A stretch of DNA of 64,000 bases from Streptomyces caatingaensis (GTDB lineage: Bacteria > Actinomycetota > Actinomycetes > Streptomycetales > Streptomycetaceae). Below, in pieces: positions 1 through 8,285 of this stretch (within the stretch, counting starts at the first letter, position 1; each line of letters begins with the position of its first letter). The notes under the pieces were generated by a model. That model ran no database searches. It saw only the letters and a program-made list of their open reading frames with translations, and had not been told where the DNA came from. The stretch lies in NCBI RefSeq assembly GCF_001187435.1, contig NZ_LFXA01000009.1, positions 310,001-374,000 on the forward strand, given 5' to 3'. The position numbers and the translations under genes are program-made.

Positions 1-357
1 GGCCAGGCGGGCGGCGAGCCCCGCGGCGACGGGTTCGACGGCGGAGCGCAGGACGGTCAGCGAGCGGAGCTGGCGGGGGCGGTCGGGGCCGGCCAGCCGC
101 CAGCGGATCACGTTCGGGTCGTAGACGTTCCACTCGTCGGGCGGCAGGACCGTCACACCGACGCGGCGCCGCGAGGCCACCAGGTGCATGGACTCCAGGA
201 CGCGGATCACCTCGCGGACGACGGTGCGCGAGACCTCGAAGCGTTCCTCCAGCTCGTCCGTGCGCAGGACGCTGCCCGGCGGGTACGCGCCGGCCGTGAT
301 CGCGGGTCCGAGGGACTCCAGCACGCGCGCGTGCAGCCCCTGCCCCTGGTTGGTCAT
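1..357 (-). CDS. gntR: GntR/FadR-family regulator (partial, 3' end outside window)
   Basis: The first 119 codons of a GntR-family repressor run leftward out of the window. The N-terminal winged helix is complete: a helix-turn-helix with EERFEVSRTVVREVIRVLES, followed by the wing ending PPDEWNVYDP. The start of a FadR-type (FCD) ligand domain follows. It lies divergent from gluconate kinase and permease genes, so it probably represses them and responds to gluconate or 6-phosphogluconate (inference). The ATG at 357 sits 6 nt after a TAGGCT hexamer (369-364), so the transcript is probably leaderless. Confidence 0.88.
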   Translation of the reverse strand, partial: MTNQGQGLHARVLESLGPAITAGAYPPGSVLRTDELEERFEVSRTVVREVIRVLESMHLVASRRRVGVTVLPPDEWNVYDPNVIRWRLAGPDRPRQLRSLTVLRSAVEPVAAGLAARLA

Positions 358-513
358 GGGAAAAGCCTACGTGTCCATGGCGAGGGAGATTAAGTATGAC
401 GTTTAGGTCACAAGGGCTTGAATACGTCGTACGTCTTGGGTTTCAGTGGGGCGCAGGCCGGCCGGCGTCGAGGGAGACGCCGGAGCGCCGGAGACAGCGA
501 GGAACAGGTACGC
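358..513. promoter_or_regulatory. Divergent gntR / gntK promoter region
   Basis: This 156-bp intergenic region is more AT-rich than its flanks. It contains the inverted repeat TGAC-N6-GTCA at 397-410 and a TACGTCGTACGT stretch near 424-435, either of which could be the GntR operator. The -10 for gntR is TAGGCT at 369-364. No operator has been tested; the assignment rests on position between the regulator and its likely targets. Confidence 0.45.
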
Positions 514-1020
514 ATGACCACCCCCCACGTCGTTGTGGTGATGGGCGTCGCGGGCACGGGCAAGACCACGGTCGGGCCCCTGGTCGCCGAGGCCCTCGGC
601 GTTCCCTACGCCGAGGGCGACGACTTCCACCCGCCCGCGAACATCGCGAAGATGGCGTCCGGCGTCCCGCTGGACGACGCCGACCGCGCGCCCTGGCTCG
701 ACGCGATCGGCGCGTGGGCGCGCGACCGGGGCGACCGGGGCGGCGTGGTCAGCTGCTCCGCGCTCAAGCGCGCGTACCGCGACCGGCTCCGGGCCGCCGC
801 GCCCGGTCTCGTCTTCCTGCACCTGACCGGTGCGCGCGAGCTGATCGCGGCGCGGATGGCCACCCGCAAGGGCCACTTCATGACGACCCGGCTGCTGGAC
901 TCGCAGTTCGCGACCCTGGAGCCGCTGGAGGCCGACGAGGCCGGGGTCGTCGTGGACGTCGCACCCGAGGCGGCGGTCATCGCCGAGCGCGCGGTCGCAG
1001 GCCTGGGCCGGCTCCCCTGA
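514..1020 (+). CDS. gntK: Gluconokinase
   Basis: Cytoplasmic gluconokinase, 168 aa, phosphorylating D-gluconate to 6-phosphogluconate for the pentose-phosphate pathway. The P-loop GVAGTGKTT is at residues 11-19, followed by the family's EGDDFHPPANIAKM substrate motif and the CSALKRAYRD segment typical of GntK/IdnK. Length matches the family (about 165-175 aa). The ATG at 514 is chosen because the P-loop then lies 10 residues from the start and a GAGG lies about 10 nt upstream; an upstream in-frame start at 418 would add 32 atypical residues. gntP follows after 55 bp. Confidence 0.93.
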   Translation: MTTPHVVVVMGVAGTGKTTVGPLVAEALGVPYAEGDDFHPPANIAKMASGVPLDDADRAPWLDAIGAWARDRGDRGGVVSCSALKRAYRDRLRAAAPGLVFLHLTGARELIAARMATRKGHFMTTRLLDSQFATLEPLEADEAGVVVDVAPEAAVIAERAVAGLGRLP

Positions 1021-1075
1021 CCCCTCCTTCCTTTCCTTCCTTCCCCCGAAGGACCCCTTCTTCCAAGGAAGCCCC

Positions 1076-2479
1076 GTGAGCACTCTCAGCGTCGAGATGC
1101 TGGCCGCGGCGCCCGCCGGACCGATCACGTCGGCGGGCCACGCGCAGCTGGGCATCGCCGTTCTCGCCGGCATCGCCGTCATCGTCCTTCTCATCAGCAG
1201 ATTCCGGCTGCACGCCTTTCTGGCCCTGACCATCGGGTCGCTGGTGCTCGGCGCCGCCGCCGGGGCGCCGCTGGACAAGGCGATCTCCTCCTTCACCACC
1301 GGGCTCGGTTCGACCGTGGCCGGGGTCGGCGTCCTCATCGCCCTCGGCTCCATACTCGGCAAGCTGCTCGCCGACTCCGGCGGCGCGGACCAGATCGTCG
1401 ACACGATCCTCGCCCGCGCCGGCGGCCGGGCCATGCCCTGGGCGATGGTCCTGATCGCGGGCGTCATCGGACTGCCGCTCTTCTTCGAGGTGGGGATCGT
1501 GCTGCTGATCCCCGTGGTGCTGCTGGTGGCCAAGCGGGGCGGGCACTCGCTGATGCGCATCGGGATCCCGGCGCTGGCCGGTCTCTCCGTGATGCACGGG
1601 CTCGTGCCGCCGCACCCCGGACCCCTCGCGGCCATCGACGCGATCGGCGCCGACCTGGGCGTCACGCTCGCCCTCGGCGTCCTGATCGCCGTTCCGACGG
1701 CGGTCGTCGCCGGGCCGCTCTTCTCGCGCGTCGCGGCACGCTGGGTCGACATCGCGCCGCCGGAGAAGCTGGTGCCCCAACGGGCCGCGGACACGGGCGG
1801 GCCGGAGCGGCGCCCCGGCTTCGGGGTCACGGTGGCGACCGTGCTGCTGCCCGTCGTGCTGATGCTCGTCAAGGCGCTCGTGGACGTCGTCGTCGACGAT
1901 CCCCGTCACCACGTGCAGCGCGTCGCCGACGTCGTCGGCTCGCCGCTGATCGCCCTGCTGGCGGCCGTGCTGGTCGCGATGTTCACGCTCGGACGGCCCG
2001 CCGGGTTCGGCCGTGAGCGGCTGGCCTCGACGGTCGAGAAGTCCCTCCTGCCCATCGCGGGCATCCTGCTGATCGTGGGCGCGGGCGGCGGCTTCAAGCA
2101 GACGCTCATCGACGTCGGCGTCGGACAGATGATCCTCGACTTCGCCAAGTCGTGGTCGGTTTCCGCCCTGTTGCTCGCCTGGCTGATCGCGGTCGGGATC
2201 CGGCTCGCGACGGGCTCCGCCACGGTCGCGACGATCTCGGCCGCGGGCCTTGTCGCCCCGCTGGCGGCGGACATGAGCACGGCGCACGCCGCCCTGCTGG
2301 TGCTCTCGGTCGGGGCCGGGTCGCTCTTCTTCAGCCATGTGAACGACGCGGGGTTCTGGATGGTGAAGGAATACTTCGGGATGGATGTGGGGCAGACGCT
2401 GCGGAGCTGGTCGTTGATGGAGACGATCATCTCGGTGGTGGGGCTGGGGTTCGTGATGCTGCTGTCGCTGCTGGTGTAG
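1076..2479 (+). CDS. gntP: GntP-family gluconate:H+ symporter
   Basis: Inner-membrane permease of 467 aa with about 12 hydrophobic segments. It matches the GntP family in length and in conserved loops such as GLPLFFEVG, LSVMHGLVPPHPGP and FFSHVNDAGFWMVKEYF. It would import gluconate for the kinase encoded just upstream. The GTG start at 1076 is preceded by AAGGAAG at good spacing. The pair gntK-gntP reads as one operon, divergent from the GntR-type regulator. Confidence 0.93.
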   Translation: MSTLSVEMLAAAPAGPITSAGHAQLGIAVLAGIAVIVLLISRFRLHAFLALTIGSLVLGAAAGAPLDKAISSFTTGLGSTVAGVGVLIALGSILGKLLADSGGADQIVDTILARAGGRAMPWAMVLIAGVIGLPLFFEVGIVLLIPVVLLVAKRGGHSLMRIGIPALAGLSVMHGLVPPHPGPLAAIDAIGADLGVTLALGVLIAVPTAVVAGPLFSRVAARWVDIAPPEKLVPQRAADTGGPERRPGFGVTVATVLLPVVLMLVKALVDVVVDDPRHHVQRVADVVGSPLIALLAAVLVAMFTLGRPAGFGRERLASTVEKSLLPIAGILLIVGAGGGFKQTLIDVGVGQMILDFAKSWSVSALLLAWLIAVGIRLATGSATVATISAAGLVAPLAADMSTAHAALLVLSVGAGSLFFSHVNDAGFWMVKEYFGMDVGQTLRSWSLMETIISVVGLGFVMLLSLLV

Positions 2480-2506
2480 TCCGCCGCTGTCTCCGCCTCC
2501 GCCCGG

Positions 2507-3991
2507 TCAAACCCCGCGCCCCCGCCCGCCCGGAGCGGGGCCCTGACCCGCCACCTCCCCGAGGTACTTCGCCACGTCCGCCGGATCCTCCGTCGCCAGA
2601 CCGACGTAGCCGTCCGGGCGGATCAGGAACAGGCCCCGCCCGTACGCCGGCGCGTCGGGGACGGTGTGCGTCGCCACCAAGTCGTCCGAGGTGTCGGGCA
2701 GTTCGCGAGACCAGTCCACCGCCAGCAGCGTGAAGCGCGAGCCGCGGAACGCCTCGAAGAGGCGGCGGCCGTCGGCGTCCACGCCGTCCGGCGCGCGGTC
2801 GCCGGCGCGGAGGGCGCCGGAGGTCAGGCCGGTGCGGGCGTCCCGGGAGAGGGGGCCGGTGCGGTAGTCGAGGCCGAGCTGGTGGGCCTCGCGGCCGCGG
2901 CGGGAGGTCAGGGGGCGGTTCTCGTCGGCGGGGCCGCGGTGGATGCGGGTGCTGAGGCCGAGGACGTCCGCGGCGACGGGCAGGCGCTCCGGCTCGTAGG
3001 AGTCGAGGAGCGTGTGCGGGGCGCCGCGCAGCAGGACGTGGCCCAGCTTCCACCCGAGGTTGTACGCGTCCTGCACGCTCGTGTTGAGGCCCTGCGCCCC
3101 GGCGGGCGAGTGGACGTGGGCCGCGTCGCCGACGAGGAACACCCGCCCGTCGCGGAAGCGTTCGGCCATCGCGGCCCGGGCCCGGAAGGGCGACGCCCAG
3201 TGCACCGCCCCCACCCGCAGGCCGGTGCGGGCGGCGACGAGGGACCGGACCCCCTCCGGGGACGGGTCCGGCTCCCCGGCCGGGTAGGCCGCGATCAGCT
3301 GGAACGCGGACGTCCGCGGCAGCGGGCACAGGGCTACCGGCCCGTCCGCCCCCTCCCAGGTGTGCCAGTGCGACCGCGCCAGGCCGGGCACCTCCACGTC
3401 GGCCACCATCATCGGGGCCGGGTCCACGGTCGTGCCCGTGAACGGCGTGCCCAGCACGGCCCGTACGGTGCTGCGCCCGCCGTCCGCCCCGACGAGGTAC
3501 GCCGCGCGCACCGCGCCGCCGTCCGCGAGGCGGGCCGTGACCCCGTCCCCGTCCTGCGCGAAGCCCACGAGCCGCGTGCCGAACTCCACGCGCCCGCCCA
3601 GCGCTTCGAGCCGTTCGCGCAGGATCTCCTGCGTGCGCCACTGCGGCAGCATCCACGGCTCGCGGAAGGGGTCCTCGCGCGTCGGCTCCAGGCGCGTGAC
3701 CATGTCCCACTCCCGGACGATCCGGCCGTCCTGCCAGGCGCTCATCGGCGGCAGCCGGTCGCCGGAGTCCAGGACCGCGTCCAGGACGCCCAGGTCCTCG
3801 AAGATCTCCAGCGTCCGCGGCTGAAGCCCCTTGCCGCGCGAGCCCGGGAACGCCCCGTCGCCCGCGTCGATCAGCCGGAACGGCACGCCCTGCCGGGCCA
3901 GGTCGCAGGCCAGGACCAGCCCGGCCGGACCGGCGCCGGCGATCAGTACGTCCACTGCGGGCACGCCGCCCACTCGATCCACTCCGCCCAC
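2507..3991 (-). CDS. FAD-dependent aromatic monooxygenase (polyketide/phenol hydroxylase type)
   Basis: Class A flavoprotein hydroxylase of 494 aa. The dinucleotide fold GAGPAG is at residues 19-24, the DG motif (GADGGRS) near 169-174, and the second FAD motif (GDAAHVHSPAGAQGLN) near 288-303. The C-terminal third is the thioredoxin-like domain seen in RdmE/PgaE-like hydroxylases. The substrate is unknown; no polyketide genes adjoin it, so catabolism or resistance to an aromatic compound is as likely as biosynthesis. The GTG at 3991 has a GGAG 6 nt upstream. It is divergent from a TetR gene and shares palindromic operators with it, so it is probably repressed by that regulator. Confidence 0.88.
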   Translation of the reverse strand: MGGVDRVGGVPAVDVLIAGAGPAGLVLACDLARQGVPFRLIDAGDGAFPGSRGKGLQPRTLEIFEDLGVLDAVLDSGDRLPPMSAWQDGRIVREWDMVTRLEPTREDPFREPWMLPQWRTQEILRERLEALGGRVEFGTRLVGFAQDGDGVTARLADGGAVRAAYLVGADGGRSTVRAVLGTPFTGTTVDPAPMMVADVEVPGLARSHWHTWEGADGPVALCPLPRTSAFQLIAAYPAGEPDPSPEGVRSLVAARTGLRVGAVHWASPFRARAAMAERFRDGRVFLVGDAAHVHSPAGAQGLNTSVQDAYNLGWKLGHVLLRGAPHTLLDSYEPERLPVAADVLGLSTRIHRGPADENRPLTSRRGREAHQLGLDYRTGPLSRDARTGLTSGALRAGDRAPDGVDADGRRLFEAFRGSRFTLLAVDWSRELPDTSDDLVATHTVPDAPAYGRGLFLIRPDGYVGLATEDPADVAKYLGEVAGQGPAPGGRGRGV

Positions 3992-4002
3992 CGCAACGCT
4001 CC

Positions 4003-4051
4003 TTAACGGCGTTCAATTTAACGACGTTAAGGATGGGTTGAACGCCGTTAA
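4003..4051. promoter_or_regulatory. Three TetR-type operator palindromes
   Basis: TTAACGGCGTTCAA (4003-4016) and its exact reverse complement (4038-4051) flank a 13-bp palindrome, TTAACGACGTTAA (4018-4030, central base A). All three copies share the TTAACG-N-CGTT core. They fill the promoter space between the FAD hydroxylase (start 3991) and the TetR gene (start 4061) and overlap the TAAACT -10 of the latter (4049-4054). This is the arrangement expected for an autoregulated repressor that also controls the divergent gene. Confidence 0.8.
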
Positions 4052-4060
4052 ACTGTCAAG

Positions 4061-4711
4061 GTGGGAACGCGACTGGACCGTGATCAGGTGGTGGACACCG
4101 CCCTGGAGCTGCTGAACGAGGTCGGTCTGGAGGGCCTGACCCTCCGCCGCATCGGCCAGGAGCTGGACGTCCGCGCCCCGGCGCTCTACTGGCACTTCAA
4201 GAACAAGCAGGACCTGCTGGACGCCATGGCCACGGAGATGCTCCGGCGCATGTCCCGCGCCGAGCTGCTGCGGGAGGTCACGGAGCGGCGGACCTGGCAG
4301 GACGTCCTCGCCGACTCCCACCGCGCCCTGCGCCGCACCCTGCTCTCCTACCGCGACGGCGCGAAGGTCTACAGCGGGACGCGCTTCACCGACACGTCCT
4401 ACGCGGACACGATGGAGACCTACCTCAAGGCCCTCGTCGAGGCGGGTTTCACCCCGCGCGCCGCCGCCCGCGCGTTCTACACCGTGTACTGCTACACGAT
4501 CGGGTACGTCGTAGAGGAGCAGTCGGCGGCCGGCTACCCGGAGCAGGGCGTCAAGGGCATCGACCTCATGGAGCGCGAGCAGCGCCTGACCGGCCACCCG
4601 ATCTCCGCCGCGGCCGGCCCCGAGCTGTTCGGGGAGTCCGAGGCCGGCTTCGAGACGGGCCTGCGTGCGGTCGTCGCGGGGCTGGAGGCCACGCTCCCCC
4701 GGGGCCGTTAG
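4061..4711 (+). CDS. TetR-family repressor (TetR_C type)
   Basis: TetR-like regulator of 216 aa. The N-terminal HTH (LTLRRIGQELDVRAPALYWH) and the following FKNKQDLLDAM are typical of the TetR/AcrR group with a TetR_C ligand domain. Divergent from an FAD hydroxylase, a pairing common for regulators whose inducer is the hydroxylase substrate (compare TetR/TetX-type logic; inference). The GTG at 4061 follows TAAACT by 6 nt, consistent with a leaderless mRNA. Its stop codon overlaps by 4 bp the stop of the convergent acyltransferase gene. Confidence 0.9.
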   Translation: MGTRLDRDQVVDTALELLNEVGLEGLTLRRIGQELDVRAPALYWHFKNKQDLLDAMATEMLRRMSRAELLREVTERRTWQDVLADSHRALRRTLLSYRDGAKVYSGTRFTDTSYADTMETYLKALVEAGFTPRAAARAFYTVYCYTIGYVVEEQSAAGYPEQGVKGIDLMEREQRLTGHPISAAAGPELFGESEAGFETGLRAVVAGLEATLPRGR

Positions 4712-5805
4712 CGGTCGAGCGCCCGGCGCAGCACGGGCGTCAGGCGTCGCTCCACGGCCACGTGCAGCACCCACGCCAGGCCCAGCATCAGCCCGGTGGT
4801 CAGCCCGAGGACGGCGTACGACGGGAGCCCCAGCCCCCGGTGCAGCGCGCCGACGACCACCCATCCCAGGTGCTCGTGCACCAGGTAGAAGGGGTAGGTG
4901 AGCGCCCCCGCGAGCGGGAGCCACCGCCAACGCGCCCATCGCGCGCGGCCGGTGGCGACGAGTGCGACGGCCGCGTAGCCCAGCGCGAGGACGGCGATGA
5001 TGACGGAGGGCGAACGGTACGAGAAGAAGTGCGTGCCGGGCGGGTGCCAGAGGCCCGCCACCGCGTAGTGCTGGCCGACGAGGAAGCTCGTCGCGACGAT
5101 GCCCCAGGAGAGGGCGGAGTGCCCGTACCGGTGGACGAGGTACAGGCCGATGCCGCCGATGAAGAACGGGGCGTGTTCGGGCATCGTCACGACCCGCAGC
5201 GACTCCACGTGGCCCGCCGTCGTGACGACCGCGGCCAGCGTCCACACCGCGCAGAAGAGGACGACCCGTGCGCGCGTCGCGCCCGGCAGGACGACGAAGA
5301 GCGCGAAGAGCGCGTAGAACCGCACCTCGGCCCAGAGGGTCCAGCACACTCCCAGCACCCGCCGGGCGCCGACGGGCTGTTGGAGCATGGTGAGGTTGAC
5401 GAGGGTGTCGCTGAGCGGGACGGACCGGTACGTCACCCACGGCAGCGCGAAGACCAGCGTCACCAGCAGGACCGCGACCCAGTACGCGGGGTAGAGGCGG
5501 GCGGCGCGGGAGGCGGAGAAGGAGCGCAGGGGACGTCCCCAGCCGCTCATGCAGATGACGAAGCCGCTGATGACGAAGAAGATCTGCACGCCGAGGCAGC
5601 CGTAGGCGAACGCCGTGGACAGCCGCGGGAACGTGTGCCGGGGCGAGGCGCCCCAGGCGGTGGCGATCTCGCCGTTCCGCCCGCCGTAGTGGTACAGCGC
5701 CACCATCAGCGCGGCGATCAGCCGCAGCCCGTCGAGGGCGTACAGCCGCCCGCCGCGGCGCTCGACGGGCGGTGCCACCGGCGGGGCGGGGACGGTGGCC
5801 GTCAT
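4708..5805 (-). CDS. Membrane O-acyltransferase (acyltransferase family 3)
   Basis: Polytopic membrane protein of 365 aa with about ten hydrophobic segments. It shows the acyltransferase-3 signature: YALDGLRLIAALMVALYHYG near the N-terminus and FFVISGFVICMSG in the second membrane region. Such enzymes acetylate or otherwise acylate extracellular polysaccharides and cell-wall glycopolymers. It is the last gene of a leftward operon; its ATG (5805) overlaps the stop of the polysialyltransferase-like gene (ATGA). That coupling suggests that it decorates the same polymer. Confidence 0.88.
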   Translation of the reverse strand: MTATVPAPPVAPPVERRGGRLYALDGLRLIAALMVALYHYGGRNGEIATAWGASPRHTFPRLSTAFAYGCLGVQIFFVISGFVICMSGWGRPLRSFSASRAARLYPAYWVAVLLVTLVFALPWVTYRSVPLSDTLVNLTMLQQPVGARRVLGVCWTLWAEVRFYALFALFVVLPGATRARVVLFCAVWTLAAVVTTAGHVESLRVVTMPEHAPFFIGGIGLYLVHRYGHSALSWGIVATSFLVGQHYAVAGLWHPPGTHFFSYRSPSVIIAVLALGYAAVALVATGRARWARWRWLPLAGALTYPFYLVHEHLGWVVVGALHRGLGLPSYAVLGLTTGLMLGLAWVLHVAVERRLTPVLRRALDR

Positions 5806-7136
5806 GCGGACGCCCTTCCGGCGAGGCGGCGGCCCGCGGTGCGCACCCGGCGCGCGATCCGGCGCACGGCGGGACGGCGCGCCAGGAAGGCGAGCCGGCG
5901 CGGGACGCCGCCGGGGAGGCCGAGGGCGGTCAGGCGGCGGCGCTTGAAGTACCGCGGATCGGGACGGCGGGACAAGTGGCGTTCCGCCGCCGCGCGCAGG
6001 TCCGGATTGATCCGCGGCTGCATCGCGTAGCCGACCGCCGCCAGCAGCTCCGCGGCCTCCGCCGCGCGGACCGGCGCGCCCGTCCCCTCCAGCGGCGGCA
6101 GCAGCGCGTCCACGAGGGTGACCGGGACGCGGTTGCTGTTCTGGTACGGGGTGAGCCGCTCCAGCAGCAGGTCCGTGCCGGTGTGGACGGCCGGGAGGCC
6201 GTAGAAGGCGCCGGCGGTCATCAGGGCGGTGGAGAAGCAGCCGACGACGAGGGCGGGCCGCAGCCGCTGGTACAGGACCTCGGCGAGGGTGGAGGAGTCG
6301 ACGGCCACGAGGTCCGCGCCGAGCCGTCGGGCCTCCTCCTCCAGCGTCCGCGACCAGCGGGCGGGCGCGGTCGGGTGCGGCTTGAAGACGACGGAGCGGT
6401 GACCGCGCGCGACCGCGCCGCGCAGCATGCGGACGTGCAGCCGCTCCTCCTCCTCGGGGGTGAGGATGCCGAGCGCGGCCAGGTACTGGCCCAGGAGGAG
6501 GGCCGGCTCCCGCGGCACGGGCGGGAGCTCGGGCGCCGCGTCCGCCAGCTCGGCCAGCACCTTCGCGAAGACCTCGCCCGGGACCGTCTCCGCCGCGACG
6601 CCGAACTCCCGCAGCAGCAGGGGCCGCAGGCCCGGCACGAGGTCGAGGTGGAGGAGACGGCGGACGCGGGTGCCGACGAGGGGGTCGAGCCGGATGCGGG
6701 TGGGGCCGTAGCTCATCAGCCCGTCCGCGTAGACCTCCAGGGGCGCGCCGGGGAAGATCCGGGCCAGTGCGAGCGCGGGGTCGGTCTGGAGGGATTCGAG
6801 GACGATCTCCACGTCGTCGTCGCCGAGGTCCCACAGGAGCCTCAAGTGCCGCTCCCACAGCGGGACGTCGTCGGTGCGGGGCGACCAGCCGGCGGGGTGG
6901 AAGGGGCGGATCGTCCCGTTCCAGGAGTGCACGCCGTCGAAGCGGGTGCGCAGCCGGTCGAAGCCGGGCGCCTCGTCCGGGCCGGGCGTGGTCTCCGGGA
7001 CGGCGGCGTTGTTGGCGAGGACCAGCAGGCGCCGGCCGGCCGGGGGGAGGAGACCGGCGTCGAGGACGGCGGCGAGGGTGGCGACGCCGTAGAGGGTGGA
7101 GGCGAGGAGGAGCTGGACGGTCGGCCGGCGGGTCAT
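5802..7136 (-). CDS. Polysialyltransferase-family glycosyltransferase
   Basis: Protein of 444 aa resembling the bacterial alpha-2,8-polysialyltransferase family (Pfam PF07388, as I recall it). Three elements typical of bacterial sialyltransferase folds can be seen in order: an acidic-Gly motif (YADGLMSYG, Asp138), an HP motif (FKPHP, His254) and an S/T motif (FST, residues 301-303). It would transfer a CMP-activated nonulosonic acid onto a growing cell-surface chain. Start and stop overlap both neighbours by 4 bp, so the three leftward genes are translationally coupled. Donor and linkage cannot be read from sequence. Confidence 0.8.
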   Translation of the reverse strand: MTRRPTVQLLLASTLYGVATLAAVLDAGLLPPAGRRLLVLANNAAVPETTPGPDEAPGFDRLRTRFDGVHSWNGTIRPFHPAGWSPRTDDVPLWERHLRLLWDLGDDDVEIVLESLQTDPALALARIFPGAPLEVYADGLMSYGPTRIRLDPLVGTRVRRLLHLDLVPGLRPLLLREFGVAAETVPGEVFAKVLAELADAAPELPPVPREPALLLGQYLAALGILTPEEEERLHVRMLRGAVARGHRSVVFKPHPTAPARWSRTLEEEARRLGADLVAVDSSTLAEVLYQRLRPALVVGCFSTALMTAGAFYGLPAVHTGTDLLLERLTPYQNSNRVPVTLVDALLPPLEGTGAPVRAAEAAELLAAVGYAMQPRINPDLRAAAERHLSRRPDPRYFKRRRLTALGLPGGVPRRLAFLARRPAVRRIARRVRTAGRRLAGRASA

Positions 7137-8098
7137 CGGGCGGTCACCCGCCGCTTGACGCGGCGCAGGCGCCGGGCGCGGTCCGCGTCCATGGAATTCA
7201 GGGCGTCGTTCAGCAAGCTCGGGGGCATCCGTTTCAGGGCGGCGGCGCTCAGCGAACGCAGGTCCCGGGCGACCTCCGGTTCGAATCGCTCGATGGCGCC
7301 GAGGTGGTGGGAAATGATCGCGCAATAGGTGCGGACGGCTTTCGGGAGGAGTGCTTCGGCGTCCCGGTCGCGGGCCGTTTCCTCGAGTACCTGGTCGAAT
7401 GCGCGGAGGAAATCGAGTTGCCGTGCGTCGCCGATCTGTGTGAGCGAGGAGGCGACGCCCCGGCGGTAGAAGACACCGAGGAGTCCGGCGACCGCGAAGC
7501 TGTCCGCCTCCCGGTGCAGCCGCCAGATCCAGGGCCGGTCCTCGGCGGTGCGCAGGCCGTGCCGGAAGTGCAGCAGTCCCGCGTCGAGCAGCCGCCGGTG
7601 GTAGATGCCGGCCCAGGCGTAGGGATAGTCCACGGCGGTGGTGCGGTCGGCGGGCAGTATCGCGTCGCGCGGGTCGAGCGGGACGCCGCGCCGGCCGTGC
7701 GGGACGCGGTGGACGGTGCGGGCGCGGCCGGTGCACCGGACGTGGTCGGTGCGGACGAAGTCCACGCCCAACGCCTCGATCGCGGCGAGGAGTTGGCGCA
7801 GGTGGCCCGGGGCGAGCCAGTCGTCGCCGTCGAGGAAGGTCACGTACTCGCCGCGTGCCGCGTCCAGCCCGGTGTTGCGGGCCGTGGCGAGGCCGCCGTT
7901 GGCCGCGTGGCGGACCAGGACGGCGCCGGGCAGCTCGCGTTCCGCCCGTTCCAGGAGGGCGCCCGTCCCGTCGGTCGAACAATCGTCCACGAGAATGAAT
8001 TCGAAATCCCGGCCGGTGTTCGCGCGCAGGCTCCGCAGGGTGTCCTGCGCATAGGTCTGCACATTGAAGAACGGCACGATGACGGAGAGCTTGACCAC
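7133..8098 (-). CDS. Glycosyltransferase family 2
   Basis: GT-A fold glycosyltransferase of 321 aa. The opening VKLSVIVPFFNVQTY, the VDDCS motif (37-41) and the metal-binding LDGDDW (89-94) are diagnostic of GT2. The C-terminal half resembles CDP-glycerol/teichoic-acid associated GT2 proteins. The GTG at 8098 is chosen because a TACCGT hexamer (8111-8106) lies exactly 7 nt upstream, giving a leaderless transcript; a GTG at 8107 is the alternative. It begins the leftward arm of the glycopolymer locus. Confidence 0.85.
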   Translation of the reverse strand: MVKLSVIVPFFNVQTYAQDTLRSLRANTGRDFEFILVDDCSTDGTGALLERAERELPGAVLVRHAANGGLATARNTGLDAARGEYVTFLDGDDWLAPGHLRQLLAAIEALGVDFVRTDHVRCTGRARTVHRVPHGRRGVPLDPRDAILPADRTTAVDYPYAWAGIYHRRLLDAGLLHFRHGLRTAEDRPWIWRLHREADSFAVAGLLGVFYRRGVASSLTQIGDARQLDFLRAFDQVLEETARDRDAEALLPKAVRTYCAIISHHLGAIERFEPEVARDLRSLSAAALKRMPPSLLNDALNSMDADRARRLRRVKRRVTAR

Positions 8099-8285
8099 GC
8101 GCGCCACGGTAGGCGGCGTCCCGGCATTCGCCCTGTCCGCAGGCGCAAGGGGAAGTGAACGACGCGCGGCGGAATGATGAACCGGGCGCGCCCGCGCGGC
8201 GATTCTCCGTGCGTCGGCGTGCTGTTCACCGCTTGTTGCGCCCGTGTTGGCCGGCCAATCCGAATCAATTCCTATCGTCGGAGCC
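8099..8285. promoter_or_regulatory. Divergent promoter of the glycopolymer locus
   Basis: The 187-bp gap between the two arms carries a -10 on each strand: TACCGT (8111-8106) for the leftward GT2 operon and TATCGT (8273-8278) for the rightward operon, each exactly 7 nt from a GTG start. The middle (8140-8280) is relatively AT-rich. No strong palindrome stands out as an operator. Confidence 0.6.

Noticed and set aside
403..1872. Long antisense open frame over gntK and gntP
   Set aside because: Its translation is Ser/Arg/Pro-rich and without any domain; it mirrors the GC bias of the real genes on the other strand. The same applies to many long antisense frames in the window.
7265..7300. TTCGAAT-like tRNA T-loop motif
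   Set aside because: It lies inside the GT2 coding sequence and no cloverleaf can be formed around it.
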